IMG/VR virus record: IMGVR_UViG_3300035127_000009
Span: 1 to 43,270 of that record
Length of the DNA stretch: 43,270 nt
From: a virus
Direction: 5' to 3' (one strand)
Position 1 is the stretch's first letter. Each line of letters begins with the position of its first letter. The translations under genes and the position numbers were made by a program. This document shows positions 36,851 to 43,051 of the stretch, piece by piece. Below the pieces are notes generated by a model that saw only the letters and a list, made by a program, of their open reading frames with translations, did no database searches and had not been told where the DNA came from.

Positions 36851-37877
36851 ATTGCTCCTGCTGTTTGGTATTATTGCCGTTGGCCTTGATACTCTTTACG
36901 TCCACCTCATCTTGCCATCTTTCTTGATTCAGCCAGGTTGCCGGGTTCGGCGGATCGGTGCCTCGAATCTCTAAACGCTTTAGATAATAGGCTCGTTGTG
37001 ATTTCCAAGCTTTAATGATGTCTTCTGATGGTGTTCTCTTAAGTGCCTTATCCCAAGCCTTTTTTGCTGCCCCTTTGCCTACCTTGCGGATTTGTGACGG
37101 CCAAAACTCCTCGAATCTGTCCGGGTCTTTGCGCTTGCCGTTAAGTCTATGCCTGCATTTTTTGCAACATCCCCCTTTTTTTGTTGCTGGTGCTTTTTGG
37201 CATAACTTACACACCCAGTCCGCTTCTGGAGCTTCTGGGTTGGGCTTTGAACTATCCGGATTTTCCGGAGGGTTCGGAAATTCGGGGTTGATAGGTAGCC
37301 ATCGATTTGTATTTGTCCACAATTGGCATGCTTGACAAAAATTCTTTTGTTTATCGGTTCTAAAATCAGCTTTAAATGTTCCACACGAAGGACAAACAGC
37401 GCCGTCAGGCGCGGGTTCTTTTTCTTTTTCAGTTTTATTAATAAAATCAGTTTTATTAGAAGCATCATTATTATTATAGGCGGGATTTTCTCGACCCTCG
37501 AAGTTTTCCGAGTCTCTAACATTTCCGAGGTCGGATATTTCTTGCCTCGGTGATTTTGCCTTCTGGTAAGCTCTGCATAACGATGGCCGTTCAAATATCA
37601 GATATTCACTGCCAGATAACTTGCCATCTTCCCCACGAATCTTTTCAAGGATTGCATACTCAGAGGCAATCAATTCCTTAAAAGCAGACTCAATTTTGTT
37701 TTTGGTGTTCTTTATGAAACGCTTGATTATTTCTCCCTTCCGGGCTTTCCAATTATCTGGCTTGCTGAGAAGGTATACAAGCAGGGCCATGCTTTCCATT
37801 GACAATGATTTATCATTCAATGGTTCGTTATCAATTGTGCTAAACTCACGTTCCTTCTTAACTCGTATGTTGCTCAT
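36795..37877 (-). CDS. replication initiator-like protein (O-like)
   Basis: A 360-residue protein. The N-terminal winged-helix (SMESMALLVYLLSKPDNWKARKGEIIKR) resembles phage replisome organisers. The Pro/Asn-rich middle contains paired cysteines (CPSCG, CQACQ, CKLCQ, CCKKC), two zinc ribbons. The C-terminal FEEFWPSQIRKVGKGAAKKAWDKAL and NPATWLNQERWQDE are typical of phage O-like/DnaD-linked proteins that load helicase. It precedes DnaB, the usual pairing. An AT-rich tract and GGA-periodic repeats lie inside the gene. Confidence 0.75.
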   Translation of the reverse strand: MSNIRVKKEREFSTIDNEPLNDKSLSMESMALLVYLLSKPDNWKARKGEIIKRFIKNTKNKIESAFKELIASEYAILEKIRGEDGKLSGSEYLIFERPSLCRAYQKAKSPRQEISDLGNVRDSENFEGRENPAYNNNDASNKTDFINKTEKEKEPAPDGAVCPSCGTFKADFRTDKQKNFCQACQLWTNTNRWLPINPEFPNPPENPDSSKPNPEAPEADWVCKLCQKAPATKKGGCCKKCRHRLNGKRKDPDRFEEFWPSQIRKVGKGAAKKAWDKALKRTPSEDIIKAWKSQRAYYLKRLEIRGTDPPNPATWLNQERWQDEVDVKSIKANGNNTKQQEQYDNPGYKPFPRVPAATGD

Positions 37878-38221
37878 GGTGTGACCTCATATTGCATATG
37901 GTGGTAAATTTGCATATCCCTATATCGTACATGTCTTTGAATCATATTGCCATACTCAGCTAACAATGTCAATTTGCTAACCTCATCCCCGCACCATCTA
38001 TTTGGTGGTATCCTTGGATTCCAAATGCCATTGCCCGGCGGACAATCATCAAAATAATTGAGAACGGCATGATATTGCCCATGCAACTTAGCAGGTATCG
38101 CCACCAAATTATCTATGTCATTATTGCTTCTGTCAAAGTCGAGGTGATGAACATGAAAGCCTTGTGGGATAGGCTCTCCGGTTTGTTCTTCGTAAAATTC
38201 CCGGAGTTTCTTAGATGTCAT
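37874..38221 (-). CDS. HNH endonuclease
   Basis: A 115-residue protein starting MTSKKLREFYEEQTGEPI. HVHHLDFDRSNNDIDNLVAIPAKLHGQYH is the HNH/HNHc zinc-free signature with the HH, N and H residues. A C-terminal part rich in His and Tyr follows. It overlaps the replication gene. Free-standing HNH enzymes of phages are often homing nucleases or packaging aids; position argues for a mobile homing type. Confidence 0.75.
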   Translation of the reverse strand: MTSKKLREFYEEQTGEPIPQGFHVHHLDFDRSNNDIDNLVAIPAKLHGQYHAVLNYFDDCPPGNGIWNPRIPPNRWCGDEVSKLTLLAEYGNMIQRHVRYRDMQIYHHMQYEVTP

Positions 38222-38240
38222 CTTTGCAGTTCCTTACTAT

Positions 38241-38552
38241 TCAATCAATTTGATAACTTACATAAGCGTCATAGCCAAGGTCTACCAACTTTTGCACAGC
38301 AGCCTCTACCATGACGGTGTTTCTGTTTGCTTGTCCAGACGATGGAACATTGACAAAGAAAGTTCCAGAGCGAGCAACAGATTTACGCAGATTCAGTTTC
38401 GAAGCTATGCGCAAATGCATACCCTTAAGTATTATCATCGCAGAATCACGGTTACAAGAACCGCCATCATTGCCCGCTCCAGGGTCTGCCTCTATTGCTG
38501 CCTGCCTTGCTTGTTTCAATGCTTCTGATAGTTTATCGATGTCATAAGCCAT
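38241..38552 (-). CDS. first gene after the structured leader, hypothetical
   Basis: A 103-residue protein starting MAYDIDKLSEALKQARQ. Helical start, one cysteine (GSCNRD), then ARSGTFFVNVPSSGQANRNTVMVEAAV. AGGAGAAC precedes the ATG. It is the first gene of the replication operon after promoter 38733-38761 and the interleaved leader, so it may be subject to RNA control. Unknown family. Confidence 0.55.
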   Translation of the reverse strand: MAYDIDKLSEALKQARQAAIEADPGAGNDGGSCNRDSAMIILKGMHLRIASKLNLRKSVARSGTFFVNVPSSGQANRNTVMVEAAVQKLVDLGYDAYVSYQID

Positions 38553-38726
38553 GATGTTCTCCTAAAATGAAAATGTCCTTACACCTGAAGCCGAGCCGCA
38601 ACGCCGAATGATAGTTTGTATCGAGCAAGAAAAATACAAATGGCACACCCGGCCCCATGTGTAAGGACACCGTTATTTCTTGCTCTAACTGTACGATTAT
38701 TCAGCCGTTGCGGAGCTGTTTAACCG
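38553..38726 (-). ncRNA. long structured leader with interleaved helices (pseudoknot)
   Basis: Three strong pairings. A: TGTCCTTACAC (minus strand, 38669-38659, top strand reads the complement) with GTGTAAGGACA (38584-38574). B: CCGCAACG-CUGAAU (38713-38699) with AUUCGG-CGUUGCGG (38609-38596), with one bulged base. C: GAGCAAGAAA (38685-38676) with TTTCTTGCTC (38632-38623). B encloses C. The 38659-38669 segment lies in the loop of C and pairs outside B, forming a pseudoknot next to the ribosome binding site of 38552. Confidence 0.65.
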
Positions 38727-38732
38727 CATCTC

Positions 38733-38761
38733 AATATACCTATCTATTCAGAAAAATGCAA
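38733..38761 (-). promoter_or_regulatory. promoter of the replication operon leader
   Basis: On the minus strand, TTGCAT (38756-38761), 17 bases, TATATT (38733-38738). Predicted start near 38726, giving a 174-base leader. Confidence 0.65.
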
Positions 38762-38879
38762 GAGCTAAAAGTAATCGTCGTTTATCAACCCTCAACGGCA
38801 CACTGGATAGCAAAAGCTGTCTCGATAGCACAAACATAGTTTTTTCCATCTATTTCTTCAGTAAAAACATCTCATTTTT
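38762..38879 (-). other. spacer with an orphan open frame
   Basis: Between the 38880 gene and the promoter. A minus-strand frame of about 28 codons ends at 38785 and contains EEIDGKNYVCAIETAFAIQ, but a TGA precedes it and no start codon is present. It may be a gene remnant. No other signal seen. Confidence 0.35.
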
Positions 38880-39110
38880 TTATCCTTTTCTGCAATCTCG
38901 ACATTTGCCTTTTTTAGTAAAGCCCAGACGTGGCATGCCCGGCAGAGGTTTGTCGTCGTCGCCGGTATCGTAGACAGTATCGCAGCCTCGGCAGATAAAC
39001 AAAATCAAATTTAGCCGCTTTGAACCTTGCTTGACATATTCTCGCGGCTTGCGCGGCTTCGCTATTTTAAAAGGCTCTCGGTTGCCGAATGGTTTAACTT
39101 GTCGTGCCAA
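38880..39110 (-). CDS. small zinc-ribbon protein, TTG start (76 aa)
   Basis: It starts at TTG behind AGGA and reads ARQVKPFGNREPFKIAK, strongly basic. CRGC and CRDC (residues ~45-75) make a zinc ribbon. It follows the structured region 39111-39293. Possibly nucleic-acid binding. Confidence 0.55.
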   Translation of the reverse strand: MARQVKPFGNREPFKIAKPRKPREYVKQGSKRLNLILFICRGCDTVYDTGDDDKPLPGMPRLGFTKKGKCRDCRKG

Positions 39111-39293
39111 TTTTCATGTCCTAAATAATGGAGCGCCCGGCCAAGCCAAGGGAAAACCAGACGCTCCGGAGTTATGAGGTAGGTTCCTAACTCCCGGCAC
39201 GGGGATACTCTATTATAATTTTGCCGGGGTCGATTAAAATCAGGCCAAACTCCTACGGTTAGGAGCGGGCCGTGTTATTGGTATCCCCGCTTA
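39111..39293 (-). ncRNA. structured intergenic region with hairpin array
   Basis: On the minus strand, in order: GGGGATAC (39288-39281); hairpin CTCCTA/TAGGAG (39265-39250); CCCGGC (39228-39223); GTATCCCC (39208-39201), which pairs with the first segment across; GCCGGG (39198-39193), which pairs with CCCGGC. Hairpins GGAGTTA/TAACTCC and GGAGCG/CGCTCC follow. GTTAGGA in the third block could pair instead with TCCTAAC in the first hairpin. A TATAAT box (39212-39217) lies inside. Confidence 0.55.
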
Positions 39294-39536
39294 TTAAAAC
39301 ATGTCTGTCAAATCCTGATACATCAGTTTTTTTATATCACTTATTTCTCTATTTATCTTTAGTAATCTATCAAGAATAAGAGCTTTCCCGCTTGGCTTAA
39401 TTTCAATCGCCTCGTAAGTTGTAAATTTAGTTTTACATGCTTTGCATCTTTTTCTGCGCCTTGTAACTGCACCACCAAAAGTTGGACGAGAATCTATTGT
39501 ATGAGTGTTAGTACTCTTGCATTCAGGACATTTCAC
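39294..39536 (-). CDS. NrdR-like zinc-ribbon protein lacking the ATP cone
   Basis: An 80-residue protein starting MKCPECKSTNTHTIDSR. The DSRPTFGGAVTRRRKRCKAC and TTYEAIEIKP segments match the NrdR N-terminal zinc ribbon (CPxC...DSR...RRRxxCxxC...TTYE). The ~100-residue ATP-cone that follows in cellular NrdR is missing; only ~30 helical residues remain. Cellular NrdR represses ribonucleotide reductase genes, none of which are in the window. Confidence 0.7.
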   Translation of the reverse strand: MKCPECKSTNTHTIDSRPTFGGAVTRRRKRCKACKTKFTTYEAIEIKPSGKALILDRLLKINREISDIKKLMYQDLTDMF

Positions 39537-40087
39537 AATACCTCCTCACCGTCAAAGGTGTCAATTATTTTTTGTTCTGTATCTTCAGAGCCGTTGTACG
39601 AAATTCCGGTGAACTCATAATCTGGCTGGCCAAGTTTCTTTTGATTCTCTTCGTTTTCTTTGCTGCTCCAATTAATTACAACAACCTCTTGATAGCAGCT
39701 ATTGACCATCATTTGAAGCAAATCAAGTATCGGATCTATTGCTTCTATGCAATCGTCTTTTGTGAATTCTGACAAGCCCTTGTCTCTGGTAACTTTCTTG
39801 CCACGGCCTTTGGCTCCAACCCATTCAGTTACTTCAAAAAACATTCTGGTTAATGGGTTCGTCTTGACAATATGATAGATAGCGGCTGTTGATGTTTCAA
39901 GCAACTTGGCTGCAAGACCAAAGTCACGGAATATCTTGCCTTGTTGCGCTGTTGTCCATTTGTCGCAAGTCTGTAGCTCAATACCCCATGGATATTGACT
40001 TGGTTTGAAGCGCTTGAGAAATAGCTCTCGCTTATTTTCATCGAGTATGCTATCTGCAACACACTCGACATCGCAAGTTATTTTCAT
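39533..40087 (-). CDS. hypothetical protein in the recombination module (184 aa)
   Basis: It starts MKITCDVECVADSILDEN. Contains TTAQQGKIFRDFGLAAKLLE and an acidic C-terminus. The basic stretch GAKGRGKKVTRDKGLSEFTKDDC could bind DNA. It is faintly like NinB-type recombination proteins, but I do not claim this. Its overlap with the zinc-ribbon gene and place after YqaJ suggest a recombination role. Confidence 0.55.
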   Translation of the reverse strand: MKITCDVECVADSILDENKRELFLKRFKPSQYPWGIELQTCDKWTTAQQGKIFRDFGLAAKLLETSTAAIYHIVKTNPLTRMFFEVTEWVGAKGRGKKVTRDKGLSEFTKDDCIEAIDPILDLLQMMVNSCYQEVVVINWSSKENEENQKKLGQPDYEFTGISYNGSEDTEQKIIDTFDGEEVL

Positions 40088-40284
40088 AGCCAGACCTTCC
40101 TTTGCCGCTGGCGTCGTTCGACAATGCGAAATCTTATAAGATCTGCATCATCAGGTAGTTCCTCCGCGGCCTCCTCAAAATCATCATAGTTTTTATTTGG
40201 CATATCATACCATCTTTCAGTTTCAAGGCTTTTGTACTGAATCACGAAGACGCTCTTTCCTTCTTCCCATTTACCTTTTTTCAT
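40084..40284 (-). CDS. hypothetical protein (66 aa)
   Basis: It starts MKKGKWEEGKSVFVIQYK. A small beta/alpha protein with an acidic middle and a basic end (RIVERRQRQRKVWL). Overlaps neighbours by four and fourteen bases. Unknown. Confidence 0.55.
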   Translation of the reverse strand: MKKGKWEEGKSVFVIQYKSLETERWYDMPNKNYDDFEEAAEELPDDADLIRFRIVERRQRQRKVWL

Positions 40285-40957
40285 GTCTCAAGCTCTCCTC
40301 AAGTTTCCGTGTCAGATGTTCGTTGTCTCCCCGCAAGTGCGCCTCAACCGATAGCATCTTGTCAACGAAAGCCTCGACGCCGCATTGAAGTTCCTTTATA
40401 ATTTCCTCATCTCGGTAAACTCGAATCTCGAAATAATCAACCGGCGCCGGGAGCCTCGGGTCGAACGAAACGAAATCCCACCAATCGGTTTCGCATATCC
40501 ACATTCCGCCGTATACTTGTTTGGCATATTCAGATGGAAGTTTGTTTTCATAGACTCTTGCAACCTGTACATGAGAGGTAGGACATTTAATCTCAAGTCC
40601 GCCATCTAATTCTATTGCATAATTAATTGAATCTGGACTACAACCAATGAAATCATTATGTTCAACAAAACCTACTTGCATAATTGCTAACTCCGGGTGC
40701 CTCAACTCATACTGAGCCCGTGCCTGGTCTTCATATTCATTGCCCCAATCCATCGCCTCATTTCGGTAACGCTCGACCGGCTCTCCGCTCCATTTCTCAG
40801 CAAGCAACCGGAAAATCAACGGCATAACCTGAACAGACGGTTCGCCTTTCTTGCGGCCTTTAGCTGTAGCGGTCGCAAATTCGCTGGCTGTTATCTTTCC
40901 AATTCGAAGTTGAAACCATTCAGGACTGCCCTGCACTATGTCTCTATAGACCTTCAT
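40271..40957 (-). CDS. YqaJ-like viral exonuclease/recombinase
   Basis: A 228-residue protein. GSPEWFQLRIGKITASEF, MDWGNEYEDQARAQYEL, GCSPDS and the GGLEIKCPTSHVQ catalytic block (D...ExK) are the signature of the YqaJ/lambda-exo type nuclease. It trims 5' ends to give 3' single strands for the annealing protein. It overlaps the ERF gene, forming an exo/annealase pair. Confidence 0.9.
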   Translation of the reverse strand: MKVYRDIVQGSPEWFQLRIGKITASEFATATAKGRKKGEPSVQVMPLIFRLLAEKWSGEPVERYRNEAMDWGNEYEDQARAQYELRHPELAIMQVGFVEHNDFIGCSPDSINYAIELDGGLEIKCPTSHVQVARVYENKLPSEYAKQVYGGMWICETDWWDFVSFDPRLPAPVDYFEIRVYRDEEIIKELQCGVEAFVDKMLSVEAHLRGDNEHLTRKLEESLRHEKR

Positions 40958-41700
40958 TTCTCCTCCTTCTTTGCTTGCTTGTCAAGATAGGCATTGATAC
41001 CGCCGAGGACTTCTTCATATTTTTCAGCAGGTAGTTTTGCAATATCATCAATGCGGTATGCCCGGTGAATGCGCTGGGTAAATTCTTTCGGACACATCTT
41101 CAATCCCTCGGATAGCTTTTCAAGTTGCTTATTGCTAATAAGTTCAACCGTCTTACCAGCAGCTACACCATCATCGTCCTCATCTGCAAGCGAGATATTG
41201 AAAATCAATTTCAGCAAGTAACGTTGCCCGTAACTAAACGAACTCCCGACACCATGCACCAAGGTTTTGTTATTGCTGCCCTGCATGCCTTTGTTGTCAA
41301 TTGGCAGGTCAATATGATAGTCTTGGCTGTGTCCGTCCTCATGAGATAGCTCGGCCGTAATTCTCAGCCAATCCTCAATAGGGCTGTTAGTCGTTCCAAA
41401 GCTCACCGCAAAACCATGCTCTGTCGCTATCGGCATGACTACCCGATTGACCACCTCAAGCGGCGCATACATGCTTTTCGTCTGTGGGTTCTTCTTTGTT
41501 CTGGGAATGTCCGGGATAAGTTTCTGAACTTCCTTTAAAGCGATATTGAATTGCTGCTTTGCCCATTGTCTGGTCTTGCGTTCTTCCAAAGCCACGAGTC
41601 TTTCGATTACCTCGATATTGTTTCCCTGCAAGGCAATCTCCATGACCTTAGCCATGTCCATACCTACACCGTTGCGGGTCTCTATTGCTTTAGTTGTCAT
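40954..41700 (-). CDS. erf: ERF-family single-strand annealing protein
   Basis: A 248-residue protein starting MTTKAIETRNGVGMDM. The ERF core (FNIALKEVQKLIPDIPRTKKNPQ, MYAPLEVVNRVVMPIATEHGFAVSF, GVGSSFSYGQRYLLKLIFNI, residues ~55-185) is clear. An acidic DEDDDGVA stretch follows. ERF anneals strands resected by YqaJ. The bases around its start, AGGAGAAAGACTG-ATG, match those before the Sak4 gene at 392. ERF and Sak4 are thus alternative recombinases at one site. Confidence 0.9.
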   Translation of the reverse strand: MTTKAIETRNGVGMDMAKVMEIALQGNNIEVIERLVALEERKTRQWAKQQFNIALKEVQKLIPDIPRTKKNPQTKSMYAPLEVVNRVVMPIATEHGFAVSFGTTNSPIEDWLRITAELSHEDGHSQDYHIDLPIDNKGMQGSNNKTLVHGVGSSFSYGQRYLLKLIFNISLADEDDDGVAAGKTVELISNKQLEKLSEGLKMCPKEFTQRIHRAYRIDDIAKLPAEKYEEVLGGINAYLDKQAKKEEK

Positions 41701-41720
41701 CAGTCTTTCTCCTCTGTTGG

Positions 41721-41954
41721 TTATTCGCTTTCTTCCTCGTCTGAGCCGATGGAATCTTGTTTTTCATTCCAAGGATTTATAGCAGGATTTGAAACAGAAC
41801 CATTATTTTTTATGTCCGCCCAACTCCAGCTTTCAGCGCCATCTACATGCAAATGAAATTCAATTTCATCATCTGGCAATTCTGGATGGTTAGTTTCTCT
41901 GAGAATTTTTTGAACCTTATCTGATATTTCGCGCTTCTGTCTTATTGAAAACAT
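41721..41954 (-). CDS. hypothetical acidic protein upstream of ERF (77 aa)
   Basis: It starts MFSIRQKREISDKVQK behind AGGAG. An acidic, His-rich soluble protein. The tail GSDEEESE is nearly identical in bases and residues to the tail of 703-945, whereas the rest is unrelated. This shows where the two alleles recombine. Confidence 0.6.
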   Translation of the reverse strand: MFSIRQKREISDKVQKILRETNHPELPDDEIEFHLHVDGAESWSWADIKNNGSVSNPAINPWNEKQDSIGSDEEESE

Positions 41955-41963
41955 GATATTCTC

Positions 41964-42155
41964 CTATTCTGCACATCCTCTGTTTTGGTAAATCCAGGCC
42001 CATGACTCGGTAAAGTTCCGGCTCTCTCTGGCCTGTGCTTTCAGTTCGTTGAAATCGCGACGTTCGTGCTTCACTTCTAATCCCTGTTCTTGCCATGCCT
42101 GAACAATCTCGCTATTGTCAAGCCGGGCTCCCCGTTGCGGGCTGTACTTTCCCAT
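41964..42155 (-). CDS. hypothetical protein, copy 2 of a duplicated gene
   Basis: A 63-residue protein starting MGKYSPQRGARLDN, almost identical to 942-1133. GAGGAGG precedes the ATG inside the end of the preceding gene. The divergence is concentrated at KHERRD versus RKEKRD. Function unknown. Confidence 0.7.
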   Translation of the reverse strand: MGKYSPQRGARLDNSEIVQAWQEQGLEVKHERRDFNELKAQARESRNFTESWAWIYQNRGCAE

Positions 42156-42324
42156 GCTGCTTTTCCTCCTCGATGGTTATCGTTACCTTTATCGGCGGCC
42201 AATCATCTTGATGCCAGTCAAATTTTCGCCCTTTGGTTCTATAAATATTAAGAAGGTCGTCATCAGTCCAGTTTACCCGTGATACGCTTTTGCCAATCCA
42301 GCCTTTAATAATTGTTTTTTTCAC
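42118..42324 (-). CDS. hypothetical protein, GTG start (68 aa)
   Basis: A GTG overlaps the stop of the upstream gene (GTGA). The frame reads KKTIIKGWIGKSVSRVN and has a HQDDWPPIKVTITIEEE end that encodes the next gene's binding site. It is absent from the first allele, where the 43-residue gene 1151-1282 occupies the place. Confidence 0.55.
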   Translation of the reverse strand: MKKTIIKGWIGKSVSRVNWTDDDLLNIYRTKGRKFDWHQDDWPPIKVTITIEEEKQHGKVQPATGSPA

Positions 42325-42563
42325 CGGTGCTTCTCCTCATTCATTCGAAGTTCAAGTTTCTCCCCAGAGAATATTTCTCCGATTTTAGCCTCTTTAGCAT
42401 GTTTATATGCCGAGTAATTCAATTCCAAGGCTAATTGATTCCACCAGTATGTCATTGCCTCTGGGGCTGCATATTGAGCACTTCTTCTAATTGAACTAAG
42501 ATTCTTTTCTAAATCAGGCGCAATCTCAATTATAGAATCGATGACATTAATTATATTTCGCAT
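42321..42563 (-). CDS. hypothetical helical protein, copy 2, fused C-terminus
   Basis: An 80-residue protein starting MRNIINVIDSIIEIAPDL. Nearly identical to 1303-1524 up to FSGE, then continues with KLELRMNEEKHR, which belongs to the separate 43-residue gene in the other allele. A deletion joined the two frames here. A GAGGAAAAAG site precedes the ATG. Confidence 0.65.
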   Translation of the reverse strand: MRNIINVIDSIIEIAPDLEKNLSSIRRSAQYAAPEAMTYWWNQLALELNYSAYKHAKEAKIGEIFSGEKLELRMNEEKHR

Positions 42564-42580
42564 CGCTTTTTCCTCAGATT

Positions 42581-42814
42581 CTAATGGGGCAATTTATCAA
42601 CGATGTATTTATTGTAATGGCGATCAACCGCAGCATCTATCTTCTGCTCGTCTAACTCCCACTGAATCAATCGCAGTTGAACAACAAATATTGTATCCTG
42701 TACCTCTTTCAGTTCTATATCGTCAAGCCGCATTGATAGTTCTATCTCGCAAAGCTCGTCATAGAATTTCTCAACATCTTCGCGTGTTTTTAATTCATAG
42801 TTAGGCTTTATCAT
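42581..42814 (-). CDS. hypothetical helical protein (77 aa)
   Basis: It starts MIKPNYELKTREDVEK, with GAGGAG upstream. Strongly helical, charged (DELCEIELSMRLDDIELKE). Present only in this allele. Unknown. Confidence 0.6.
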   Translation of the reverse strand: MIKPNYELKTREDVEKFYDELCEIELSMRLDDIELKEVQDTIFVVQLRLIQWELDEQKIDAAVDRHYNKYIVDKLPH

Positions 42815-42823
42815 TATTTCTCC

Positions 42824-43051
42824 TCATCTATGCTGAATATAGACTTTGTTATCTTTTATGATGACTGCATATTGTCCGGACATATTTTTGTGAGAAAGGT
42901 AAGAATACACTGTCGCCCTCAGAGATGCAGGATTATCTGGTGAATCTATGACAATTGCCTTTCCTTTTGGAAGTTTTTCCAAACTTTCATAAATGGCTTG
43001 ATATTTCCTTTTCCTATAATTAGTAATAGCATCAGTGATTTCGATTTTCAT
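42824..43051 (-). CDS. hypothetical protein (75 aa)
   Basis: It starts MKIEITDAITNYRKRKYQ; the ATG overlaps the previous stop (ATGA) and follows GAGGAGAAG. An alpha/beta protein (KAIVIDSPDNPASLRATVYSYL). I prefer this to the earlier in-frame start. Only in this allele. Confidence 0.6.
   Translation of the reverse strand: MKIEITDAITNYRKRKYQAIYESLEKLPKGKAIVIDSPDNPASLRATVYSYLSHKNMSGQYAVIIKDNKVYIQHR

Noticed and set aside
38657-38839. Plus-strand ORF of 60 codons over the leader
   Set aside because: No ribosome binding site, runs antisense through the promoter and helices. The paired cysteines arise from the inverted repeats.
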